Source: Tigriopus japonicus
Taxonomy: Eukaryota > Arthropoda > Copepoda > Harpacticoida > Harpacticidae
NCBI GenBank assembly: GCA_010645155.1
Contig: CM021312.1
Location: forward strand, 9,870,182-9,934,181
Length of the DNA: 64,000 bases
Direction: 5' to 3'
This document shows, piece after piece, positions 1 to 11,300 of this stretch. Positions within the stretch are counted from its first letter, which is position 1; every line of letters begins with the position of its first letter. Made by a program: the position numbers and the translations under genes. A model generated the notes under the pieces. The model had not been told where the DNA came from, made no database searches, and saw nothing but the letters and a program-made list of their open reading frames with translations.

Positions 1-1380
1 ACAACAATTCTAGGATCTCATCTCATTGGAATGAAATTTAAGAATCAAAACTAACATATTGGCCATCGAATTTCCCACTTAAATGTAGTAGAATGTAATC
101 GCTTTAGTCCAAAAGAAATTGAAAATGTCCATGATAATAGAGTAAATCTTTTTTATAAGGTCGTTCGACAGAGCTATGGGGTTCAATAAGGGGGAATCTT
201 TTTGGGGGTCTTGTACTTAACAGTACTTAAAAATCTTTACAAGTTGAATGGAAATTTCCAAACACAATGATCCATGAAACTAAAGGGAACAACTTGAATT
301 TGTTGCATTTGTCAAGATTCAGTCTAAATAAAAAGGTATACATGTAAAAAGCCAATCAATTGAAAATATGTTGATCAACGCTTGAGTGATTTAAATTTGA
401 CAGTCTCATTTTGAACCAGAATAACGAAAACCCGCTTCAGACCAACTTCTTCAGATCGTAAATCTAGTACTAAAACACACTAAAAGTGTATATTTCGAAT
501 AATTTTATTTGGCTTAGATTTTGATTATTTTTTTATTAAATATTTGATAATTTGCGTTTTTTTATATTTTTTAATCGTTTTCCTTTCCCTTGCATTTGCG
601 GGGGATTTGGGCAAATTTGGGGACATTTGTGCAAATCTGTGAATTAAGTAAAACCTAAGTATAGTACAAAAGCTGAATTAATGTTCCTGAATTTAGAGTA
701 AGGAAAATACAGTTTCATTATGAGGACTTAAAATTCGACAGAAAAGTAGTGAAAATAAAATGACAATATGCAGGAATTTGTGAAACCTCGTGTCTTGAGA
801 AAAAAGAAGGATTTTTTACGGTTCGGCTCAATAACGTATCGTATTAATTAGCAGATCTATTAACGGTTTTATCCCTTACTAGAGGCAAGTATTCTCAAAT
901 ATGGTATTGGACATATTAAAATCGCTAATCCTGCCTTTTAACTCCCCTGGAAAGTATTTTGTTAAAGAAAAAAGGGAGTTTTTCATTGGATTTTGAGGCC
1001 ATTTTTGATCCCTTCCACTTGTTGACTTTACCATCAAGTACAATATCTAACAACAATTAGATTGATGGTGTTAGGAAATTAATTCGTTTAAAATGAAAAT
1101 TTCCAGGGCATCTCAACTTTGTTACACCCTTTTTTTCATGGCAAAATTTTCTTTTGGAAGTCCCTGTTGTTGTTTCCTTTAATGTTTCCACTCATATCAT
1201 CACTCGCAATGCTTCGTTTCTCAATGAATATTTTTATCCTAATCTTTATCCATTATTCTTGAACTATTCATATGACTTCATCCAACAAAAACATGGCCAG
1301 AGGAACCTTTGACCGTTGTGAAGCCCAGTACGCTCCATGCCACCATCGCCCTTGGAATAAAATGAAGCCTGCTCTGCCCA
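1..1380. other. AT-rich non-coding DNA, no gene seen
   Basis: No open frame of protein-like composition, no terminal inverted repeats and no splice-flanked exon could be recognised. There are several A and T runs. It is either intergenic DNA downstream of the minus-strand gene that ends at 5057, or an intron of a gene outside the window. Confidence 0.5.
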
Positions 1381-1384
1381 GACC

Positions 1385-1660
1385 ATGAAGGAATACCGCC
1401 ATGCCCAGAAGTGGATGGAGGCTGCCAAACCTGCCTTGTAAATGGAAGCTGCCATACCCAATCAGGGATGGAGGCTGACATACCTATTCTGCGGATGGAA
1501 TCTACCATGCCCAACTGTGGATGGAGGCTGCCATACCCAACCCGTGGAGGGAAGGTACCATACCCAAATGTGGATGGAGATTGCCATACCCAGTCTATGG
1601 ATGGAAGCTGCCATACCCAACCGTGGATGGAGGCTGCCATTCTTAAAGGGAGGTTGCGCA
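1385..1660. repeat. Minisatellite, about 26-27 bp unit, about nine copies
   Basis: A unit close to GTGGATGGAGGCTGCCATAC followed by CCAACC recurs with starts near 1411, 1441, 1467, 1491, 1516, 1543, 1569, 1596 and 1622. Upstream copies back to about 1385 are more degraded. Units differ by a few substitutions and small indels. Because the unit is often 27 bases (a multiple of three) and lacks stops, long frames with repeated peptides open on both strands; these are by-products of the repeat and not genes. Confidence 0.85.
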
Positions 1661-1699
1661 GCCGCCCCACATGGCATGGAGGTACCTTTTAACATGGTT

Positions 1700-2640
1700 C
1701 AAGTAGCAGAATCGTTGATGCCCCAAACTGTGGATTGATCACGCCTTGATTGGAACCACCCATGAAGCTCTTGATGTGGAGGAAGTGCCAGATAGTTTTA
1801 CCGGGTGAAGTCATGCGACAGGTTCTAGGGTAAAATAAGGATTTGGATATCAATGAATAGAGCAAAGAACCATTTTGAGTGATGCTTGGTATGATTGGGA
1901 GCATATTTTGGAGTGGATAGTAATGATTGGAGCCAGGATTTGTTTTTTTTTTTGTCAAGCAGAAGTTAAAAACGTTTCTCACTGAAGTGTCAGCTGATGG
2001 TTGGTGAGAGAGAATGTCAACTCTTTGAAATTTCTGGACTTTCTGGCCAACAACAAAAATCCAGGCCCTAAGCACGTTACAAAAATTTACAAAAACAATC
2101 TATTTTGAGGAAATGCGAAGCCAAAATTAGCTAATTTAGTGCAATGTATGAAAAGTATACTTGGAGGTAAGAAGAAAATAAGTTCTGAATTTTTAGGTAA
2201 AACCGGTATCCCATTCTTTACTAAAAGTTTTACCTTAAAAAGTTGGGCAAAATTCTGGAATTGATCAAAAATGGTCTTGACAGTAGCTTCATATTTCAAA
2301 TTAACTAATAAATTTAGGTTAGAAAATCAGCTAATTTTAAGCTGATTCCATTTTGCACATATATTATAATACTTATACTATACTATAATATAATGATAAT
2401 ATTTATATAATAATCTGGTGTTGAAGCAAGCTGCGTCAAAGTTGTTCAAACTTCAAAGTTTAGAAGCAACAAAAACAGACATGTAAAATCATGTTTAGTA
2501 AAAAAGTACAAGGGGTTACTAAAACACAAATATGATTGCGAACTAACTCAAATTTGCATTTGACTTAGAGAAGATTATTTTTTCTTGGGGGTGGGGGGGC
2601 GGATTTTTTAATACCGCTAAAATGAATGGTATACTTACTT
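1700..2640. other. Non-coding, AT-rich; nothing recognised
   Basis: Short frames on both strands have no recognisable domain and no splice context. 2340-2415 is an irregular TA-rich stretch of simple-repeat type. Confidence 0.45.
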
Positions 2641-2880
2641 GGTTAAATAAATGGTATGGTAATGGTATGTTATTTAGGTATAATGGTAAATGGTAAAAGG
2701 CATAATATAATTTATTTAGGTATAATGGTAATGGTAATGGTAAATGGTATACTCCCTGTAAAGAGAGTTAATGATAAATATGGTTTATAAAATTACCGTT
2801 TATATGAAATTTGATCTACCAATGAGTTACTGTTGGCAGGTCTGTACAACCCTTGATTAATGGATTGGTTGGGAATCTAA
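2640..2880 (-). mobile_element. LINE 3' end fragment with simple-repeat tail
   Basis: Read on the minus strand, bases about 2870-2756 encode a peptide ending in NSNSLVDQISYKR and a stop. The same C-terminal peptide and about 100 bases of DNA occur in the opposite orientation at 14440-14580. This looks like the extreme C-terminus of a LINE ORF2 followed by its 3' UTR. Beyond it (2640-2755) lies an AATGGT/TATAATGG simple-repeat tail, the usual 3' end of a non-LTR element. The copy is heavily 5' truncated. Confidence 0.65.
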
Positions 2881-2884
2881 ATCT

Positions 2885-4417
2885 CTTGTTTTATTGTTTT
2901 CTTGTAACATCCTCCATCAACGACAAGATTATAGTGTTGTCAAATAATAGAACAATATATTACATGGAAATGCCAATTCCCTCCAATGATCAAAAACACG
3001 AACCTTTTGCAACTTCGGGTGAAACTTTTCCAATTCCTAAATTTAGCAAATCCCACGACAAAGATGAAGAAATCTTCAACCTCAGAAACTTCAAGCTTCA
3101 ACTATCTTTCCTTTAATTTTGTTTTATATCTAATTGGGCAATCAGAGATTGTGATGTTACGTTGGCGTCAACAACGGCGCAAAGGCATTTATAGGGGACA
3201 AAAAGCTGTTGGATTGAGCAAATTTACTAATTAATACACTGGAGTCGTTTTTTAACTAACTTGAGGTGCTTTATTATTTTTTGGGATTAATAATGGGAGC
3301 TTCAAATTGAACCAGTTTGTAAACCTTAAGCTCCTCTTCAAATTCGTGTCAAAACAGATTCTGGGATCAAAATGAACTTTTTTTTTTCACGATTGTTTTT
3401 TTTTTTTCTACCATTTTGAACATGCAATAACTATTTTAGTTTTTTACTTTTACAAATATTACAATTTTTTACTATTACTATTACTTTTATATTACTAAAC
3501 ATTACTTATTATTATTATTCTTACTATTAGTAATATTAATTACTATTTTCAATTTACCAGGCTTAGCTGCTTTTGCTTGCCAACGTTTTATTCCATAACT
3601 TATTCAATTTGCCAAAAATTTACAACCCATCTATGGGTTAACATTTATACTCTTAAACGCCGATCCCGTTTATTGGAAATTTGAGGGTTTTTTGGGCCAA
3701 AAATAAACCGGTCAAACTCAAATAACTCAGCAACTGAGCAACATATTTTCAAGCAATTCGATTCAAGAGGTATCTAAATCTGTCCTAAAAGTATATTGGT
3801 AAGACTTTGAAAAAATATTTCTTGTATAGGTTTCTTAGGTATATGACTTTTAATCTAGACCTGACTCTGAGAAACTCACTAAATCAAAGTTGTTCCCCTT
3901 GGTTTCCTGAGTCTGAAACATATCTCATAGTGTTTGAGAATTTCCATAGAAACTTGATATTATTTTTCAATACCGTGTTTGGTAAGCTTTCAACCCAAAG
4001 ATTTAAGCAAGGACCAAGATGGCAACATTTCTAAAAACCTAACTCCAAACACATCACTACATTTCAGTTTCTTTAACATACAAAAATGCAAAAAACTATC
4101 TTTAATGAGCCCTAAAGATACACATAATGCAGTTTAACTTTGTTTGTCAGCTTCAGAGATTACAACTACTACCCCCATTCTATTTGGGGATGAGGATCCA
4201 AACCAGAGAGAACTTTGCCCGGATGAAACTTTCGCTGAACGGAAGCAATAAGAAGAGAACAGATGCAATGCCGTTTATTGAATCTCCCACCTAATTTGGA
4301 GGATATTTTGTATCCATATTGTTTTCTTGTTACTTTTGCTTAAATGTCAAAATCAAATAATTTGCATTATGTACTGAAATTGCAAATGTTTCATGTTCCT
4401 AACATAGTTCATGTTTA
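2885..4417. other. AT-rich non-coding DNA with simple repeats
   Basis: No gene seen. 3460-3545 is a TTAC/TTA-type simple repeat, and 3378-3410 contains long T runs. Small open frames have no recognisable domain. Confidence 0.45.
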
Positions 4418-4610
4418 CCGTTTATCATAGTATTATTGTATGGATGCTGCACCATGTTGTAACATTTTAGACAAGTGTGATTAAGTTTAATAATCAATTT
4501 CGGTATTTTAAGTCTGAAAGTGAGGCTGCTGATGGTTTGCTTTATTCCGTGTCAAGACCAAACGCAATCAAATAAAACCGGGATAAAACTGAAAAAACTC
4601 ATCTTGAAGT
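4418..4610. repeat. Dispersed direct repeat, copy 1
   Basis: About 190 bases that recur in the same orientation at 5429-5622. Shared blocks include GTGAGGCTGCTGATGGTTT and CGCAATCAAATAAAAC. The pair flanks the terminal exon of the secreted-protein gene (5057-5338). No coding potential or terminal inverted repeat was seen. Confidence 0.75.
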
Positions 4611-4673
4611 CTTGATTCTTTACTTCCATACACAAGCTTCCAAAAATTTTGTAACTCAGCGGTTCTTGATTTT

Positions 4674-4774
4674 ATTTCACGATTTATTTATTTATTTATG
4701 TTTTTATTTATTTATTTATTATATATCTTGTTTATTTATTTATCTATTCATTTTATTTATTTATTTATGTGCTC
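4674..4774. repeat. (ATTT)n microsatellite, interrupted
   Basis: Repeated TTTA/ATTT tetramers over about 100 bases with a few interruptions. Confidence 0.85.
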
Positions 4775-5052
4775 ATGAATGATTATTTTAAGTCTTTCTT
4801 GGAAATACTGAGTTTTCTTACTTTCCGAAGTTGCCGGAGCCCAAATAGCTCTGAATAACCTGATGGCAAAACAGGACGAAATGGAGCGCAGAATTGTAGG
4901 TCTTAAATACGACAAAAAAAGTGGAAGAAACAACAAATCCTTCCATACTAGGAAATATTGAATGAACTCGAGAACCAGTTCAGAGAAAAAAGCACCAATT
5001 TCCTTTCAATGAACAAAAATCCTGACATTATATTCCATTTCCAAAGTTTCAG

Positions 5053-5058
5053 TTTATT
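5053..5058 (-). terminator. AATAAA polyadenylation signal overlapping the stop codon
   Basis: On the minus strand the last codons read TCT TAA followed by TAAAC, so AATAAA (5058-5053) shares bases with the TAA stop at 5059-5057. If used, the mRNA would have a 3' UTR of only about 15-30 bases. Confidence 0.5.
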
Positions 5059-5338
5059 AAGATTTTTGGTACTGCGTGAATATCCGATGAAGATCATCAG
5101 CCAAGAAGACCAAATCGGTGAGACCAACTCCGCACTGAAGATGCCACTTGGCATGTGGAATCAACGGATTACACCATTCATCCCCGGGATAAACATTCTT
5201 CCCGTGTTGAAAGTCAGGGTTGCTATGGACGAACTGTAACAAGCCATTGGCCAAATCGTTCACCACGGGAATGTAGGAGGCTCCCAATGCATTGGCTTCT
5301 GGGGTTAGTAACTGGTCGTTGTTGATGAACACCTCCTC
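5057..5338 (-). CDS. Terminal exon 7 of the secreted-protein gene
   Basis: Acceptor TTCAATTTTAG precedes 5338. Encodes the C-terminal 93 residues, including a Trp- and Cys-containing stretch (GDEWCNPLIPHAKWHLQCG), and ends at TAA 5059-5057. Confidence 0.8.
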   Translation of the reverse strand, partial: EEVFINNDQLLTPEANALGASYIPVVNDLANGLLQFVHSNPDFQHGKNVYPGDEWCNPLIPHAKWHLQCGVGLTDLVFLADDLHRIFTQYQKS

Positions 5339-8300
5339 CTAAAATTGAATAGTTAACCATCAATTTTTGGGGTGTTAGGGGGTGAAGAAGCTTATCAGAA
5401 AGAAGGGTCAACTTGACACATGTTAGCACTTTAAGTTTATCTTAGTATTATTGTATTGATTTTACACCAAGTTGTAACAAATGTCAACAAATTTATTGAA
5501 AAAGTTTGGTATTTTAAATCTGAAAGTGAGGCTGCTGATGGTTTCCTTTTTGTTCGGTGGCAAGATCAAACGCAATCAAATAAAACCTGGATAAAACTGT
5601 AAAGAGTCATCGTGAAGTGCAACTTCATGGTGGCACTTTCAAATTTTGAGATCAACTGACTGCAACGATCTTGCTTGGCATTTGTTGATTGCATTCAATC
5701 AACTGCGAATTCCTTTTTAGCAATGGGATATGCACAAAGGTTGCTTAAGCGAGCGTTTTAAATCATACCGCTAACTGGATAAGGAAATCAGCACAACCAA
5801 CGGCTCTGCTTTACCTCAGCGGTATGATTTTGAATGCTCACTTGCGCAACCTTTGTGCACGTCCCATTGAACTTCCTGGGTTTACTGTTGGCAACAACGG
5901 CAAACACATAGAGCTGTAACGTAAGAAACTCAATAAGTTGATGCTTCTGTTCCATGAACTTCTTTTTTAGGGGGAAAGCAATAGAGCGACAAAGTATCGG
6001 TCGTCCAATTCACAGATTATTAAAAAAATTTGACCGTCAATGAGCACATACAGCATAATTACAAAACTAACCATAATATGAAATCTAGTGATGGACCGAA
6101 AGCGCTTTCGGTCGAAATTTCGGTTTCGGTTATGCCTACCGAAACCAAAAGCAGACAAGCACTATATAAAATGGAGTTTGACAACAAAATCGAAAAAAAA
6201 AATTGGTCCAAAAACCTCTGAAATTTAAGTTTTAAGATTTTTTCAAATTTTGCGACTACCCAACATCGAACACCTTCTAATTTTTAAGGCGGATTTTGCA
6301 TTTGAACAATTTTGTAAACAGTGAACACTGCTTTCGGTTTCGGTTAAGCCCTCTTTCGGCCGAAACTTTCGGTTTCGGTTGTGAGCCCTTTCGGTCCATC
6401 ACTAATGAAATCCTTTTAAATAGTCTTTATTTTTCTCAGTCAGTTTTGGGACAAAATTTAGAGTCTTTTTGATGCGAGAATGGGAATTAGTTGAATTTTT
6501 TTAAGGGATAATTAAAAAGCTGCCTCTTGAAGAAAGTCAATAATTACCACAATGTCAGGACGAAAAATATATTAATCCCTTTATGGTAATAACAATTCAA
6601 ATACAAAATAGATGAATCATTAAAGTAGATTTCATTTGTGTCTGTTTCTGTGTTTACAAAAACAAAGCCAGAGGACAAATTAAGGGCAATAGTGCAAAAG
6701 CAAAGCAAGCAAGATCTAAAATACAGTTATAAAAACAATTAAATAGAAATATATTACTCAATTGTTAAAATTGTATCAACGATTTATTATTTTACAGGGA
6801 ATCACATTTCTTGTAGCGGTAGAAAAATCCGCAACCAACCAAAAAAACACTTACGTAACTTCTTTGGCTTTTGAATGTCAAAGAACAACAAAAATCAAGT
6901 AACATGTGTTCAAACGTTCAATTTGATTGAAAGTTTCAATTAAATGAATTATAAATGTAACTTATTTGGTTTATAGCATCAAGTTCGTACCTGCCAAATA
7001 GCTCCGTAGAGTAACTTCATAAGAATGCCTTCCAAACGATGTGTCAAGAGAGTTTTTTCCTCCTCAGGGAGTTCAAAATCAGCGGTAACAACTCGGATCT
7101 CTGGCAAGAATGTTTCCAAGCAAAACTCTTTCAAGTCTGGCGAAAATCTGTAAGCCGTAAAAGAAAGGCCCCTCGTTCACCATGAACTGATACAAGCACT
7201 TGAGAAATTCTAGCCACTTTTTTAAATAGTAGAAAAAGGTTGTCTTGCAGTTGTTTGCTTGATTGTTTAACTATACTTGACTCTGCAAAAAATGTCTTAC
7301 CCTTCAAAAGAATCAATAAGGAATTCGGCAATTTGATCCACCACGTCATCTTCAAATACCAAGGTCATCACAGTTCCCAAATAGCCACACAAGGTCAATC
7401 GTAATCGGGGAATATTGGTCGAGTTGATGGTGTCTCCCCAAGTCAATAGAGGATCGTTAATAAACGTATTTTGAACGTTCTCAGAGACCTCTACGGCATT
7501 GAATGGCCTAATAGGAACATTATAAGTTTGAATGAAATCATCAAAATCAATCAAAAACCACTAAAATGTGGACGTGGTTGACGATTATGGGTGGAGCAAG
7601 AAGTATTAATTGAAGCATTTTCTTTTCTTTTTGAACTTTTGAAAAATTAAGAATTGTGATTTATTGCGTCAGAAAGCGTAAAAGCGTAAAATGGTTGATC
7701 TTCCTTCTTCCTCGAGGTTAACAAAATAGGGCAAGTTCGTGAATTTTGTGAAGAGTTCTGAAAAAGGCTCTGATTTATTATAACCTTTTACTTCAACGGG
7801 TAATTTTGCTTGAAATCAAAATTTGAATTGTTCATTTCTCAGACAATAACTCATGCAAAGAAAAATTTACTGAATGAAATAAAGACAAGGCAGAAAATTA
7901 CAGTTCTTATGACGACCTAAGTCCACTTTTCTGGCGTCCTTCTTTCCTCGAGCTTTTGGATCATTTTTGTTTGATTTCAATGGTTCTTGTTCCTTTTTTG
8001 TTCCAACTTTGCTTGCATTAGCCATTTCATATTGTCACCTTCCTTTAAGCAAATACCGTAGTACTAAGTTTTCTGAAGTAGGAGGTTAGCAATGAAAGTC
8101 ATAATGACCAGTATTTATCATAAAAATTTCCTTCCCCTGCAAATGAGACCTGGCTTGGATTAGGGAGACTACAAATTTCAATTTACAGCTCAGTTGAATG
8201 CTGGATTGAAAACTTATGCCGTCTCAAACTTATGTACTGAAAAGAGCACAGACTGAATGAGCTCGCCCTTTTTTGGGAGATGAGTTGCAAGAAAAGATTT

Positions 8301-11300
8301 ACCCCAATAGAGGTTGTGAAGAATTGATTGTTGTCTTTCGCTATGGACGCTGCCAAGACCTGCCGCGTAGACATCGCTGTAGGCCAGCCAGCACTGTCCA
8401 GGCACTTAGAAAGAGACAAATTACCTAATATTTCAAGTAAATTTGCCAACAATGTCACCAACCAATTTCCTTTTCCATCGGTTAACAATTATGATACTTA
8501 TTCATCAGTACAATATCACACATACTGCGAAATAGTTAAAATTATGTTGAGTTTTGTCTCTTCCCGAGTGCATGGACAATGCTGGCTGGCCTTTAGCGAT
8601 GTCTACGCGGCAGGCTGGTGGGGCGGGAATAGAGGGGGACAACAAACAATTCTTCACAACCTCTATGGGAGCGATTACCGTTTCATATTACAGACCTGCT
8701 GCCGTTAGCATTCTAGGTTTGCCAAAAATTGCTTGAGTTTTCGAGGGTCAGAATAACAAAAAATGTTACATTTAAGACCAATGACATGGTTAATGTATGT
8801 TGAGAAGTATTGCAAAGTAATTAAAAACAAATGGAGAAATTGGAAGCCTTCAATTAAACAAATTATTTGTTTTTTGTTTTAGTTGCCCCAGGCACCGATC
8901 TCCTCTGGCCATCTTGTAATTCAATGTCGGGTAATGCTGATTCAAAAATTCGGAAGAACCCTCTCAATTTATGTAACGAAATTTAAAATAAAAGCAACAA
9001 AACATATCTTTCGCAAAAAAATGTCAAGAATTGAATTGCTATTCCAACTTCAAGTTATGCAGATAAGAAAGGAATTGTTGGAATAACCAGGCCTAAATCT
9101 TCGTTTTAGCTACCTTTCACACTCATCAGAAACACATGTCTTCCAAACATTTTTCCCGCCAAAAATGATGACATCACTAGTAATTCTTGCTATCATATCC
9201 AGAGGGATTTCACTGAGAAAGCATAAATTTTTACTTTAATTTTGACCTTGAACTGAAATTTGTGTTCTACTCTAGGATATTCAGTGTTACTTGCATGAAA
9301 GTTATGTTTAGACTCCTTTAAGCAGACCAAATATTTCACAGAAATCGCGTAACATTAAAGGATAGTGCACCTTTGGGTTTATTTTTCGTTGTGACCTCTC
9401 AGTCTGCTATTGTTTAAAGGTCCCCATATATATTTATCTATCTATCTACTGGGTGATTCATAAGAAACAACAGGAAACCATGCCCGTAACTCAGAAATCG
9501 TTGATCTCACAAAAAATCTATGAAGTTCGAAAAAATGCGACAGATAACAATTTTTATAATAGATATGATTTCATGTCTTTTATGTCGCCCTATTTTCGAT
9601 CGGAGCCAAATTTCGGGAGGGAAAAAAATGTCGGAGTCACAAACGTTTTGTCTTCAAAAATGACCCTTCACGGGAAAAAACGTCGTCGCTCAAATACTAA
9701 ATAAGGGTGAAATTGCTTTTTTGACTCTTCAAGCCAAAAGTTTGGCCAATCATATCCAATAAAAGTGAGGCCCATACATGGTTTCAATCACGAGTTATAG
9801 ACGATAAAATTAGGTGTTCCGTTTCTTTTGAAACACCCGGCATTTATCTACAAATTATGACCAATTGGCCTGACTCTTGAATTGTTTTGATGATATTGTC
9901 TGAAACAAGACAAATTTTGGATCTTGATTTTGAACTCTTTACCCAGGGTTGCCAGGTGGCCGAATCCTCGGCCACTTTAGCCAAAAGTGGCCGAATTTGA
10001 AACCCGGTGACAGAAAGAAAAAAAATTCTCTCGGCCACTTCTAAAAGTTGCCGAAAGTGGGCGAATTTGAGATCTGGTGGCCGAGAAAAAAAGAATTCCT
10101 CGGCCATATCCAAAAGTGGCCGAAAGCGGCCGAAAATAGCAAAAACATTATCGAAATGTTTAAGAATTTGTAAAATGAAGGCGGCATTGGTCTGAAATCT
10201 TACTACATTTGAACGTGCCATGTTCTACCTACCAGAACATAGACATCTAGGTATACATAGACTTGAAACATCTAGTTTGCAAAGAATGGACTAGTCAAAC
10301 TCACACAGTCAAGCATTTGATAAATAAACTGGACACTGGCAAACTTTGATTTAATGGTCAATTTTAGATTAGAAACAGCCTTAGTATAATTTTTTGCTTG
10401 CTGTGACTTCTGTTTAATGTTAAATCCTCTTTCTGAAGAAACTTTTGGTGTCAAGCATTTGATAAATAAATTATCTTATTTCTCTAGATGTGAAGCATAC
10501 CTCATTGTTTTTGCAAATTTCTTTACCAATTGGATAACAATTTGAAGTTGAGTATCTTCACTTGGAAATGTTGGAATTAGGAATGTTATTTAGGAGGCTG
10601 GGTCAAATGTTGATTGAGGGAATTGAAATTGGCTTTATTCTGATAAAAGTATTTTTCAGACTATTTTTCCAAATTTTTGATGTTAAACTGAATGCTTGAT
10701 TTTTTCAGATTTTTTCATTTTTTTGAAAAAAATGAAAAGAGAAAACAAATTGACGGATTGTTTTGAGTTTTAGGCGAAAACACCATTTTCAGTAAGAAAT
10801 TGAATTTATTTTGTGGCCGAAAGTGGCCGAAGGCTTCAAAAAAGTGGCCGAATTTCAAAGCTGAAGTGGCCGAGAGGCTTCCCTAGAACCTGGCAACCCT
10901 GTCCTTACCTTGATTCCAAGTCTAGTTCATGAATAATGGTGGATGCAAGAGGTTCCACACTGGCCATTGCAGCTTGATAGGCAGCGTAACCTAAAAGATC
11001 GGTCATGTTTCCGTCCAAAATGTTACCCAAAATGGTTTGACTTGCGTGGAACATGCCCGATCCTTGGGCCAAAAACGACGATGCACGGATAATGGCCGTC
11101 ACTGAACAAGATTGCAAAAGTTATTAAAACTAATCAGTGAGTAATATAAGGGTGGATGTTGAACAAGTCGAAATGGTCCTATATCCTCTTCTGTTAAAGC
11201 GAAAATAAAATTACTGTGTTCGAATATTTTTTTGCAATTTTTTTACGTTGGAAATAGTGTTTTTCAGAGTGAAATTTCTAAAAATTGCAAGGAAAATGTT

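Noticed and set aside
1278..1738. Four frames of 77-130 codons on both strands at the minisatellite
   Set aside because: They exist because the repeat unit lacks stops; no splice or start context supports translation.
2640..2760. AATGGT-rich stretch considered as a separate satellite or CRISPR-like array
   Set aside because: Irregular short units without spacers; best explained as the tail of a LINE.
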